Source: Blumeriella jaapii (taxonomy: Eukaryota > Ascomycota > Leotiomycetes > Helotiales > Drepanopezizaceae). Taken from it: a stretch of DNA of 64,000 bases. The notes beneath the pieces were generated by a model that saw only the letters and a program-made list of their open reading frames with translations, had not been told where the DNA came from and searched no databases. The position numbers and the translations under genes are program-made. This document shows, in pieces, positions 46,994 through 57,964 of this stretch (the stretch's first letter is position 1; each line of letters begins with the position of its first letter). The stretch spans positions 1 to 64,000 of the forward strand of contig VWND01000040.1 in assembly GCA_009599575.1 (NCBI GenBank), written 5' to 3'.

Positions 46994-47207
46994 TGTGACG
47001 ACGTGGCCCGTTCGGCTCGGCCCTTCGGCTTCCCGGCCTTGGCCCCCTTGGCCCCGGCCCTTCGGCCTTTCGGCCTTTCGGCCTTCCGGCCCCTGCCGAA
47101 CCTTAAACCCATATGTATATAGCTCCTTCCAGCAGAACCTCTTCCAGGTTCTGCACCTTGATATTCTAAGCCCTTCGCCTACCTGTTTTCCAGCATACGT
47201 GTCGTCA
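46994..47207 (+). mobile_element. 3' LTR of TRIM2
   Basis: 214 bp, identical to the 5' LTR except one T for C (CCTGTTTTCC). Followed by target duplication CCTTT and the continuing A1 gag. Confidence 0.88.
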
Positions 47208-47212
47208 CCTTT

Positions 47213-48420
47213 CGCCTTATTATCGAATTTAAAATCGAATTATACGACGCTGACATTTTAATATTTTTAAACCGACGAATGCTTCTACGACTGCTTAATA
47301 TATCTGCTAACGTTAAAAGATTTATTGCAGCTCAGCAGTTTTAAATCGCTTAAATAATCGCTCAAATTATCGCCGCCGCTCGCTCTCCAGCCTTCGCTAA
47401 TATCGCTCGCGACGCCTCTCTTTTATTTCGAACTTCGCGCGCTTTTACGGCGAATTTTTAATTAATTCCCGAGTATTACCTTTTTGTTCTCGACCCAGCC
47501 ATCCTTCGAATCGAACCATTCAAAATTAAATATTTTCGCTACGCTTTCAGCGACTATTAAAAAAAAATTAAATATAACGTATGAAAAATAAATATAAAGC
47601 TGTTTATTAAAAAGTATTTAAAAAACTTTATACAAAGTATAAATTAAGCCAAAGCATATTTTAAATATATTATTAGAAAAGCAAAAATTATTATTTTAAA
47701 GCATTTAAACTTCGAATTTTATAATTAAACCTAATCGGTCCGAAACGTTTTTCGCATTTTTAATTAGCGTTTTTTTAATCACAACCGCGTTTAGTCTGCC
47801 AAATTGCAATATAATAAGCTTTATATAAATAACGGTTAAATTTATAATAATTTTCGTTTTTTATTTATTCGTTACGCAATTATTAGCAAAATTATTAAAA
47901 ATCGTTGATTTAAAAATATATGCGAAAAAGTTATTTTTATTTTCAAATACGATTTTCGAATAAAAAAATACAAAATAAATAATAATTATACTGTTTTAAA
48001 CGAGTTTTTGGCCGTTGCGGATAAAAAGTCACGCAATATCCGAGCTGAAAAAATGGCTTCTGCCCGTCGCATAAGCTATTTTTCTTTTGTTATGGTTTTT
48101 GCTAATTAAGATTCTAGGCGTATTTCCGGTATTTTTAAAGCTTTATAGCGTTTTACTTTTCTAGCCCTTTTTGCTCGTATAGCTTTTTTTTTTTCTGGCA
48201 AAAATTCTTACGAGCGTATGGCTGCCACTTCTACCTCCGGTTCTCTTCGCTTGGCTGCGCGTTTTTTTGGCGCTTGTTATAATTGCGGCAAGCCCGGCCA
48301 TTTCGCAAACGTTTGCCCCGACGCTAAATTTAATCGCAAAATCGCCGAAATGACTATCGACGAAAAGCAAAACGATTTGTTAAAAAACTTTTAAACCGTG
48401 GCAAAGACTTTTATTATAAT
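47213..48420 (+). pseudogene. gag of A1 with CCHC zinc knuckle
   Basis: RIP-damaged gag continuing from before TRIM2. Near 48275-48330 the plus strand reads CYNCGKPGHFANVCPDAKF, an intact CX2CX4HX4C nucleocapsid knuckle, and ends QNDLLKNF with a stop near 48392. The same knuckle is in A2 (about 59740). The minus frame 48161-48370 is a shadow. Confidence 0.75.
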
Positions 48421-48499
48421 AAAAAATTCGATTTGTAAAAGGATTTGAAATTTAACCAGCGCTTTTTAATAAGAAAGCGACAGTTTTTAATTTTTATAA

Positions 48500-48830
48500 A
48501 ATTAACATATAATAAATTATATATTAAAACATTTGCATATATCGATAACGGAGCTAATATTTTCGGTGCGATTAAAATTCTTTTAACGTATTAATTTTTT
48601 TAACGTTTCGAAATAAGTTTTATTCGGCTGCATAAATTTATTGTATTTACCGGCTATAATAGCGAGCCGGAGAAGCTTATTTTTTTTGCTATTTTTCTTT
48701 TTTTTACGATTAACCGACGTCGTATAAATTTTCTTTTTTTGATTATAAACCTAGGTTTTACCGACGTTTTTATTGGTCGCAAATTTTTATAATATTACGA
48801 TTTAAAATAAACGTATAATTAAAGAAAAAA
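48500..48830 (+). pseudogene. Aspartic protease of A1
   Basis: The frame with stops reads FAYIDNGANIFGAIKILLTY (active-site DSG-like, now DNG) and later INLGFTDVFIGRKFLQYYDL when the stop is read as Gln. This matches the retropepsin end (LG-x-P-x-xLGxPWL). Confidence 0.65.
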
Positions 48831-49609
48831 CAAAATAAAATAGCCATTCGATATGCTTATTATTTTTTATTTTAACGAACAATTATTCGTCGATTTTAAT
48901 TAGCGAAAAAAGCCCAAAATGCTTAATCGTATATATTAAAAAAATGCAAACAAACGAAACAGCGTAATAAAAGTTTTATATACTTTTGCTAATATTTTTA
49001 CAACGATTAAAAAAACTTATTTAAGCTTTGGAATTAATAGACCTTCTATATTTATACGAAATCTTAAAAGCAATTTGCACAAAATGGAAAAGTTTTTTAT
49101 TAATAATTTTAAACCGACCAAACCGGTTTTTTTAACCAGGCCAATTATTACCTTTTCTACTTTTAATTATAATATCAGCTGTATTTCCGCTTTTGCATTT
49201 AACGTTTTGTAAATACGTTACGAAAAGCAAATGCGAGCCGCAAAAAAAAAAAAGTTATTATTATTCAACAATTGCACGTTTGTTACTTTTATATATAATA
49301 TAAATAAAAAACGTTTTCGCCGTACGAAAATCGCCGAATTTAAAAAAATCATATAGCTCGCAGTAATAAAAAGCATTCCCGTTCCCGACGCTTTATAAGC
49401 TAAATATAATAATAATATAATTTTTGTGAAAAAGCTTTTTCCAGTTTAGTATTCGGAATTCGAAAAACTGTTTTACAAGCAAAAAAGCGATAAGCTCGCT
49501 TTTCGCCGCTCCGATATAAATTATAAAATATATTTTGCCACGGAAAATACGTTTTTTATAAAATTATTTAAACGCTTTACGAATAAACAGCTTACAAAAG
49601 TCAAAAGTT

Positions 49610-50270
49610 ATATTTTCGACAATTTGCATAAAAGTTTTATTAAATTTTTTAATATTTTTTTCGCCGCTCCGATTTTATTTATTAAAAAATTAAACGGCTT
49701 TATGCGCTTATATATCGATTATCGCAAGCTTAACGATTTTACGAAAAAAAATCTTTATTTTTTGCTTTTAATCGACGAAATACTAGCGCGAATTATTAAA
49801 ACCAAAATATTTACGAAAATTAATATTTAATAAGTATTTAATCGAGTCCGAATATTCGAAAAATCTGAAAAATTAATTAATTTTCGCATTCGATACGGCA
49901 TATACAAATATAAAATTCTTTCGTTCGGCTTTATTAATAAACCCGCTATATTTCAACGCTTTATTAATAACATTTTTATAAAATATTTAAATAATTTCTG
50001 CTCGGCGTATTTTAACGATATTTTTATTTACTTCGCGAATAATTTAAAATATAAAATTTATATTAAAAAAATCTTATCGATTTTAAAAAAATACGGCTTA
50101 AAAGCTAATATTAAAAAATGCGAATTTAATATTACGAAAATCAAATTTTTAAGTTTCGTTATTAATATCCAAAATATTAAAATAAATCCGGAAAAAATCG
50201 CTATTATTAAAAACTGGCAATACGCAGCGAATATGCGAGGCGTGCAAAGCTTTTTAAGCTTTTGCAATTT
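49610..50270 (+). pseudogene. Reverse transcriptase of A1
   Basis: FFAAPILFIKKLNGFMRLYI, DYRKLNDFTKKNLYFLLLID and IKTKIFTKIN (fingers/palm), then FCSAYFNDIFIYFANNLKY where YxDD has become YFND, then the thumb KKYGLKANIKKCEFNITKIK and FLSFCNFYKRFITGYS. Stops at two Gln/Trp-like sites. The order and motifs are gypsy-type. Confidence 0.8.
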
Positions 50271-50830
50271 TTACAAACGTTTTATAACCGGTTATAGCCG
50301 CATTTGCCGCCTTTTTACTGCTTTTATAAATAAAAACGTTTTTTTCGTATTCGAGAAAAAGCAGAAAAACGTATAGGAAGCATTGCGTAAAGCTTTGCTA
50401 AATGCTTCTATTTTATGCTATTACGATTTTTATAAGTAAACGCGCCTGAAAACCGACTTTTTTAATAAAATAATAGCTGGCGTATTATCGCAATTGCAAA
50501 AAAATAACTTTTATTATTCGGTCGGTTTTTTTTTCAAAATTATAATCGACGCCGAGTTTAATTATCCGATTTACGACAAAAAGCTTTTCGCTATTTTTCG
50601 CTTTTTTAAAAATTATAAGCCGGAACTGTTAAAAGCTTAAAAAAACGTATATATATACACCGATTATCGCGTTTTAAAATATTTTATAATAATTAAAAAC
50701 TTTTCGGCTCGATAAGCCCGATAAGCCGAGTTTTTCGCCGATTTTTATTTTATAATTATATACCGGTCGAAAATTATTAATACGCTCGCTGATATTTTTT
50801 TTTGCAAAAACCAAAATATTTTCATATTAA
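50270..50830 (+). pseudogene. RNase H of A1
   Basis: Reads RLKTDFFNKIIAGVLSQLQ (first catalytic Asp region), YPIYDKKLFAIFRFFKNYKP and VYIYTDYRVLKYFI, the gypsy RNase H pattern ETDAS-GxVLSQ, YDKELLAI, WTDHxxLxYF. Stops interrupt it. Confidence 0.75.
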
Positions 50831-51229
50831 AAGCGCGATAGCGAACAGCTCGAAAACAGCAAATGCTTTTAAACGATAAATTAAATTTTTAGATTTTAAA
50901 AAAAATAGCTGTTAAAAGCATAATCACGCTGACGCTTATAGAAATACCGTCCGATAAGCGCGACAACGATAGCATTTTTTCCGAAAAAAACAGCGAAAAC
51001 GAAAAAAATAAAATGTTTATAAAAAAACCCGTAAATTTAATTTTCGTAATCGCATACGATATATATAATTATACAATTATAAACGATTTGCTGCAAGCTA
51101 ATAAAAACTTTTTTTTTTTCGAAGCGCAACGAGCGCAAATTCGCAATTATAGTTTTAATTATTAATTGCGATAAAACAAATTGTTTTTCCAAAGCAGATT
51201 AATAATACTTTTGAAACTTTTCGAATTGC

Positions 51230-52340
51230 AAACTTTTTTAATCCGATATATTTACGAATAGTTTTGCGTAATATACGCTGAAATAAAAAAAATAAAGCTT
51301 TTAATCGGTCGCAAATATTATTAAAAAACTATAAAAACAGATATATAATAATACGTTTCGAATTATCGTTATATACGAATAAAAGCTAAGCGCGACAAAA
51401 CCCCGGGCTTTCTAAAGCTTTTGCCTATATTCAGCAGATTTTATTAATATTTAACGATAGATTTTACGAAGCTTTTATTAAACGAAAATAATTACGATTT
51501 CGCTTTCGTAATAATAAATCGCTTATTTAAAAAGCTTTTGTTAATTTTCTGCCACAAGATTATTATAGCGAAAAAACTGGCAGCTTTGTTTTTGATTTAT
51601 TAAATACGCTATTTCGGCATGCCGGATTTAATTGTTTCGGACCGAAAAGCTTAATTTATTTCGGTTTTTTAATAAAAACTCTGCCGTATATTAAAAACCA
51701 AAATCAAATTAATTATTACGTATATTTTTAATATCGATAAGCAAACCGAAATAATAAACTAATATATTAAACAACGCTTTCGCTTTTTTTGCTTTTATTA
51801 TTAAAACAATTGAAAACGCTTTTTATTTTAATAAATATTATATAATTAATTTTGCCGTACGAATTTTTCGGCAACGTTTTTTTTTTTAAATTTTAAATAA
51901 ATACGAAGCTCGTATATTTTGAAATATAAACAATTTCCGTTTTTTTCGCTCGGCTATCGAAAAGCTTAACCGCGACAAAGTTTTGCATCTGGCTTTTCGA
52001 ATTAAAAAGGTTGTGAAATACGCGCAATCGTTTATTACGCAATAATAAGCCAAAATAAAACGCTTTGTTAATTTGCATAAACGATTAATAAATTAAAATA
52101 TAAGCGACGAAGTATTAATAAATATTAAAAATTAAAAGCTTGATCGATTTTTCCGGAAGCTTTTAAATAAATGGTACGGCCCAGTCAAAATCGTCGATAA
52201 AATAAAAAAGAATTGAAAACTTAATTTTTCCGCAGATTGATTAATTTATTTAATTTTCCATTTATATTCGCTTCGAAAGCATATCAGCAACTTTTTACCT
52301 GGCCAACGCCGCCCCGAACCAGTTTTTATTTAGCTATTTT
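51230..52340 (+). pseudogene. Integrase of A1
   Basis: The core reads PIFSRFY, LTIDFTKLLLNENNYDFAFV (first Asp), IRYFGMPDLIVSDRKAQF (second Asp), then WYGPVKIVDKIKKNWKL and FHLYSLRKHISNFLPGQ (GPY/F-type module after the core). RIP stops are present throughout. Confidence 0.75.
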
Positions 52341-52349
52341 CCGAACAAA

Positions 52350-52500
52350 CGGAATAGAAAATCGAAAAAATAATAAATTCGAAATTGTATAAAAAAGTAT
52401 TGCAATACCAAATTAATTGAAAAAGCGCTGATAAAAATCTCGAATAATACTTTTGTTTTGACGCTATAATAGCCTTTTATATTTTTTAAGCATTCCACCG
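52350..52500 (+). pseudogene. C-terminal chromodomain of A1
   Basis: With the stops read as Gln/Trp the frame resembles a chromodomain: IEKIINSKLYKKVLQYQI then an Asp/Glu-containing loop and FQAFHRLYPT (compare EKILDxRxRRGKLQYLVKW and LLxEFHRRYP). This places A1 among the chromoviruses, whose chromodomain is known to guide integration into heterochromatin. Confidence 0.65.
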
Positions 52501-52648
52501 ATTATATCCCACCGCCAAAAGTCTTCCACGAGCGCTTTCCGTATAGTTGCAAGCTTACAACGAAAGCAAAAAAGATTATATTAAATTGAAAAACGATAGA
52601 TCTATAACTGCAACTGCGAGGACGCAGTTTTTCGAAAAAGAAGGGTAG

Positions 52649-52935
52649 TGTTACGATCCTGGCTAATAGGATAGTTGCCAATGGTATAGTTGCCAATGGT
52701 ATAGTTGCTAATAGTATAGTTGCCAGTAGTAAATGCTGGTGGTATTGGATTAAGGTTTGGGCACGGACCATCTCGGCCATTAGGCTTCGCGCTAAGTCAC
52801 GTGACTTATAAGCGCAACCCATTGTATATAAAGTTCGCGACTCCGAGCATTCTAGCTCGGTGTTTTTCTTTTAATTTATATGCGTACCTTTTGGTCCACA
52901 TCACTCTTCTGATCACCCTCAAGCTAGCTGTGACA
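52649..52935 (+). mobile_element. 3' LTR of A1
   Basis: 287 bp, TGTTACGATCCTGG to AGCTGTGACA, less RIP-damaged than the 5' LTR. TATATAAAG at 52825-52833, hairpin CCGAGC/GCTCGG at 52843-52860, GTTTTTCTTT at 52862-52871. Followed by GCTTG. Confidence 0.9.
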
Positions 52936-52940
52936 GCTTG

Positions 52941-54882
52941 GCGAGGCTGATCGCTTCGCGCATTTTAAAAAGAATAATTATTGTAAAGGTTATTTTAATC
53001 GTTTTTATTATTCGAATTAATATAAGAAAGTTTTTCTGCTGTTGTATAAGATTTTCGACTTTGCTTTGAAATCTTTAAATCTTAATATCGGTAAATTTTA
53101 ATACGAAAGTTTCGATATTTTTATTAAACTTTTTTAAGCCAGTAGGTTTTGCAAAACGATTGAATAATATAATAACTGGCTGTTTCTTAGCGATTTCGGT
53201 AACTTTTAGTAGCTGGGCATGTTTTTGCACTAGAGCTTCTACGTTTTTTTTGTAAATAGAGGAAGGAGATTTCTTTTGGTTTATAGCTTCGATAATACGT
53301 TCGCTTTGGTTTTGTTTAAAAACGAATTTTATAAATTTGGAATATTAATCGAAAGTTTCAGGGTTTTGTTTATTAACTTTAATGCTTAATAGTTTTATTG
53401 CGAATGCTGGTTGGAAGGCTAAGTAAAAATAATTTTTTCTGCTTAATTTCGCTTAAAACCTTTTTATTAACGAAAACGTCAAAAACTTTCGTATAAATAC
53501 GATAATAGACTTTAAGTTTTTTGGCTTGGCGAATTATTATAACAAACTGTTTAAAAAAAACGATAGTATCGCGAATTTGCTAGCGATCGTGGTTTCGGAA
53601 TTTCGATTTCAAAGCTTTAATTAGCTTACGCTAGTCTCGAGCCTTAATAGTTTTTTGTTTATTTATCGATTTGATAATATTTTTAATAGTTAGGTTATAA
53701 TAACGAAAGAGTTTATCGAATATCTCAGTTTTAAAAATTCCGAAATTCTTACAGATTTTTTTATATTTTTCGATAAAGTCGGTAACGTTGGCGCCATTAA
53801 ATAAAAGTGCCCCAAAGAAGCCAGGAAGGGGTATGCGGCCTCGCATAAAAAAACGAAAAGCGTCGTTGTTTATAATATTAATAAAAATATTGGTGGGGTT
53901 TAAATTAAACGAATAAATGTTTTCCGGAATTGCAGGTTAAAGGTTTTTAATATAAGAAGAATCGTTTTTAATAAAAGAGCTATTAAAAAAGTTTTTGTGT
54001 TTTCTAAAGGAATTAAATAAAATAAGATTGCGTTCAGACATTTGGATAATATATTAAAATTTGTTTTTTGGTAAATTAATTAAATTAATATAATATTGCT
54101 GTATAATTTACGATCTCGATATTCCGTGGCTCAGGCTAATGCACGTACAGCCATTTCCTTACTACTTTTAATAAAAAGCCGCAAATTGTAATTGCTATAA
54201 TTATAAAACGTAAAATTAAAAGATTGAATTTTCGCTAGGCGTTTGACTAAAAAAAATATAATTTAAAAAGGCCGAGCGCAGCGGTCGAAGCGTACGAACC
54301 AATATTCGATTTGTTATTTTTAAACAAAAAAGCGATTTTCGAGCTTTAAATTTCGTACGGTTCAGGATTGCCTAACCGTAATTTTAAACGTTTCTGAAAT
54401 ATATTGCATTTTTGTAATTTAATAATTATACGCAAAATAAAGAAAGCTATTAAAGGTTTTTCATATAATACAGCTGCGAACAATATTATGTAAAAGGTTT
54501 TTAAAGCCGTAATGGCGAAATATCGAGATCGATTTTAATTATAAATTTAAAAAATGCATCGGCGAGTATATAAAAACGAAACACCGAAGTTTAAATCTTT
54601 GCGTAAATTATCAAATGTAAAAATAGATAGAAAAACCAAATTGATACGGCCATATATCGGTAAGTAAAATAATTTAAGAAATCCTTAGAAAAGATTAAAA
54701 AAAGGAAAAGAAAAATAAATAAAAGTATAAATTAGGCTGCGTGCTTATAATATTATTTAAGGGAATGCTTTGCTTTTATACCTGTTAAAAATAGTCAGTG
54801 GCAGGGGGTCTCGGAGGGGTTTATGCCTCGACCATAGCTAAAACTACCAATTCCTATTAATACAAGGTATCACCGTTTTACA
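52941..54882 (-). mobile_element. D1, 5' half: LTR and gag
   Basis: The minus-strand 5' LTR is 54882-54616 (267 bp, TGTAAAACGG to TTTTTACA, TATAAAAGC box). The gag ATG is at 54041 (MSERNLILFNSF). Within 53846-53631 the frame reads FNGANVTDFIEKYKKICKNF and KLFRYYNLTIKNIIKSINKQ, the fungal gypsy gag pattern F-G-xNVTxFLxxYExxCxxYG. A1 is inserted at 52941. D2 is a second copy in the opposite direction. Confidence 0.75.
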
Positions 54883-56531
54883 ACAAGCGTTATTATTAAT
54901 CCGATCGAAAAAGAAAAACGCCAAAAAAAGCGTTTTGGCGTAGAAAAAAAAAAAAACAGCAAAAGGCTGAAAAAAAGCTTATAAAGCATTTGAACGATTT
55001 TTGTACGTACGATTTGATTTGTAATACGCTTTGGTTGAAAACCTATTATTTTAATAAATAATAAACTTAATTGAAAAGCGATTCGCGTATAAAATTCGTT
55101 CAGCTAATTAATTTTGTTTTTTTTAACAAACGGCGATAAGCCAATTTTTAAAAGTCGTTGTACGCGCTTATTCCAAATGCAGCTTTTTTCGTAAACGCTT
55201 TAGTATTTTGTCGCGAAAAGCGTTTCGAAGCTATTTGTCAGTTTGTATTTAAGCGTTCGCTGCGAAAACGGAAAATCGCAGATAAAAGCGCCAAAAGTCG
55301 TCGTGCGTATTTATTGCAAGCATTTTGAATTCGTTTTCGGCCTTTTAAACGTTTAAAAAATCGGCCAGGAAATCGGCGACCTTTTTTATTAATTTTTCGA
55401 AAAGTATAAAATCGGAACGGTTTAAAATACGCGGAATAAAAAACTTTTTTGCTACGCTTTCGATCTGATCGAATATATAATTTTTGCGAAATCGATCGCT
55501 AGCGAAATAATCGTAATAAAATTCGAAGTTATCGAAAATTTTAATTTTTTAATAACGTATTTTATAATTTTCACTATTATTTAATTTAAACTTAAGATTC
55601 GAAACGCGCTTTATACGAGCTAATCGAAAATCAGCAAATAAATAAAAATCTTAGCGTTTAAAAAACGCGCTAAAATTTTGGCCGTTATAAAAAAATTCAA
55701 AAAAAGTCCGTAAAAAGCGTAGAAGTTAATTTGCAGCGTTTGTTAATTAAAATAAAACGTTGCGAAAAAAAGAAAAAGCAGCAAATTCGCGACTGGCAAA
55801 AGCACGTTCGATAGATTTTATTAAACGTTTTAATTAAAAAGTCTGTCGCAATCGTATAATTTTCAAAAATTGTCGTTTACGCTTTTGCGCTTTTTTCAGT
55901 TGATTTTGCAAAAATCTCAATTGAACGCTTTTAGCGCTAAGCTGCAAAAAGATAGTGGCAAGCGAAATAATTAGCGCTTTGCCTTTTCTTTTGTTTTTTT
56001 TTTTCGGGAAAAAAATTGTTTTTCAGAAAAAAAAGCTTTTGAAAAAGGCTGCTTTTTCGCTGATTAAAAAAAAGGTTGAAATGTAGTAGCAGAAGCTGAA
56101 AAGCTCTGCTAAAAAAAGGATCGTTAAACAAAAGCTATTTTTCGCGAAATACGGAAATAAGCTTTTTTACGACCGATCGATTATTTTAATATAATCCGTA
56201 AGAAATTCGAAAGAAAAAATAGTTTACGCCGTCGCTAGCGTAAAAAAAGAATTATTAATAATATAACGATTTAATTAATCGAAGGGCTAGGAAATCAGTC
56301 AATTAGTCGCCGTATTTATATAATATAAAAAACAAGCCTTTGGTTTTGTAACAAAAATATTCATTTAAAATCAACAATTGCAAAAGGCAGAAATTGCTAA
56401 AAAAAAAAAAGCCTTATATATATGAATAATTTCCATAATTGATAGAAAAACCCACCAGGAGACCAGGGAGCTTGTAGCTACACGTAGTTGCTGGGGTGAC
56501 ACGAAAGGTGGCAACAGAGTGAATCGTCACA
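54883..56531 (-). mobile_element. Ty3/gypsy element B2, 5' part
   Basis: Matches B1 (18595-20246) along its length: 5' LTR 56531-56347 (TGTGACGATTC to TTGTTACA), TATATATATAAGG box, and a gag-like region with RIP stops. Cut at 54883 by D1 and inserted into element C at 56531. The frame at 55937-56131 is a by-product. Confidence 0.75.
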
Positions 56532-57964
56532 GTTTGTTTCGATTTGAATTTTTAATCGAAAATCGAAATAGCGTAAAATCGGTGCTTGGCAAAACTTTTT
56601 TTTTAAAAATAAAAAAGCGACTTTCGCTTCGAATAAAAAACGAAAAAAGTCCGATATTTTTTTTCGTTGTATTCTTTTTAAAAAATCTGTAATAAATCGG
56701 TAAAACTTAGCGTAATTTTTAATAAAACGTTTATAAAAGTTGGTAAAACCCAAAAATATTTAAATATTTCGCCACGTAATAAAAAAAGGCTATTTCCGAA
56801 TATTATTTACTTTTTTTGGATCCATTTTAATTTTCGTAGAAATAACGACGAAATTTAAAAACTTAATCGTATTCGTATCGAAAGCATATTTTTTTAAATT
56901 TTCGTAAAATTTATTAATACGAAGTTTTTCGAAAACTTTTTTTACCGCGTTTATATAATCGTCGGGGTTTTCGAAAAATATTAAAATATCGTCAAAGTAA
57001 ATTATATACGTAATATTTATTAAACCGATTAAAGCTTAATTAATATACGCTTGAAAAATTGCTAATGCGTTCGAAAAACCGAAAAGTAATACGTAATATT
57101 CGAAATATTTGTAACGAATGCGAAACGCAGTTTTTTATTTATTTCCTTTTTTTTTTTAAAGGCGGTAATACGCCCAAATAAGATTTAGTTTAATAAATAT
57201 TTTAGCTTTTTTCAAACGATCCAAAGTTTCGCTTATAAAAAATAAAAAAATTCGATTTTTAATCGTAATTGCGTTTAAACTTTTATAATCGACGCATAAT
57301 CGTAAACTTCCGTTTTTTTTCGGTATAAATATTATCGGTGCGCCGGCAAAACTAATAGATTTTTTTATCCAGCTTTTTTTTAAATTCGAATCGAAATATT
57401 CGCGCAATTCGGTAAATTTAAATTCCGACAAAAAATAAACTGGTTTTTAAAAAAGGTTTTTTTTCTTCGCGAAGTTTATTCGATGTTTTATAAAATAGTA
57501 AGAAATTAAAATAACCGCGGCGGTATTGTTAAATACGTCGGCGTAATCGTCGTATTTAAAAAGTAATTAATACTGTTTTTTAATAGCTTTTTTTAAAACG
57601 ATATAAAACGTTTGTTTTTTTTTAGATTTTTTTTTAAAACGTTTAATTATAACGAAATTAAATTGTAAGCGTTCGATTAAATATCGCTACGATTTAGTTC
57701 GAAAGCTTATAGCGGGGTCGATATTTCGCAACCAAAAAAACCTTAGGATAAATAAAACTTTTGAAATATTTATATCGTAAGCTACGAAATCGCTTTGTAT
57801 TTTTTTAATTGTTTTATAATTATTAATAGCGCGAATAAATTGCGTATGCGTATCGTAAATAATTTTTTTTTTTTAACCGTAGATAAATCAATACGTTTTT
57901 AAATTGATTTTTATTTATATTTAATTAATAACTTTTAAATTACGCAGTTTTTTTCGCGCCGCAA
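56532..57964 (-). mobile_element. Ty3/gypsy element C, pol fragment
   Basis: Minus strand. The RT starts in 57431-57156 (AGAPIIFIPKKNGSLRLCVD, YKSLNAITIKNR), continues with IIYFDDILIF (near 57000, catalytic YFDD intact) and the thumb GFTNFYKRFIKNYAKFYRF. It reaches the RNase H start APILRYFDFRLKIQIETN, where B2 interrupts it at 56531. The apparent ORF 56753-56478 therefore crosses into the B2 LTR. The region above 57450 is a degraded upstream pol. The element is cut by A2 at 57965. Confidence 0.75.

Larger units (their letters stand above)
45830..47207 (+). mobile_element. TRIM2, young non-autonomous LTR element nested in A1
   Basis: Two 214-bp LTRs (45830-46043 and 46994-47207), TGTGACGACG to TGTCGTCA, with one base difference. 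The target duplication CCTTT lies at 45825-45829 and 47208-47212; the empty site AAATCCTTTCGC is seen in A2 near 58670. The LTR is GC-rich with GGCCTTTC tandem repeats. The 950-bp interior has no pol. ATATCAAGGT (46048-46057) just after the 5' LTR is the complement of ACCTTGATAT in the LTR (45991-46000). Purine-rich GGACGGAAGGATAG precedes the 3' LTR. It lacks RIP, unlike its host. Confidence 0.9.
45104..52935 (+). mobile_element. Full-length Ty3/gypsy chromovirus A1 (RIP-damaged)
   Basis: Two 287-bp LTRs (45104-45390 and 52649-52935) and a perfect 5-bp target duplication GCTTG (45099-45103 and 52936-52940). It is 7.8 kb long, of which 1.38 kb is the nested TRIM2. The interior carries gag with a CCHC knuckle, protease, RT, RNase H, integrase and a chromodomain in gypsy order, with stops throughout. 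A polypurine tract GAAAAAGAAGGGTAG precedes the 3' LTR. AAAGAAAAAC (45392-45401), one base after the 5' LTR, is complementary to GTTTTTCTTT in the 3' LTR (52862-52871). The 5' LTR has lost the C by RIP. The element is inserted into D1. Confidence 0.92.

Noticed and set aside
56478..56753. 91-codon ORF as one protein
   Set aside because: Its last 20 or so codons lie in the LTR of B2; it is a chance fusion across an insertion junction.
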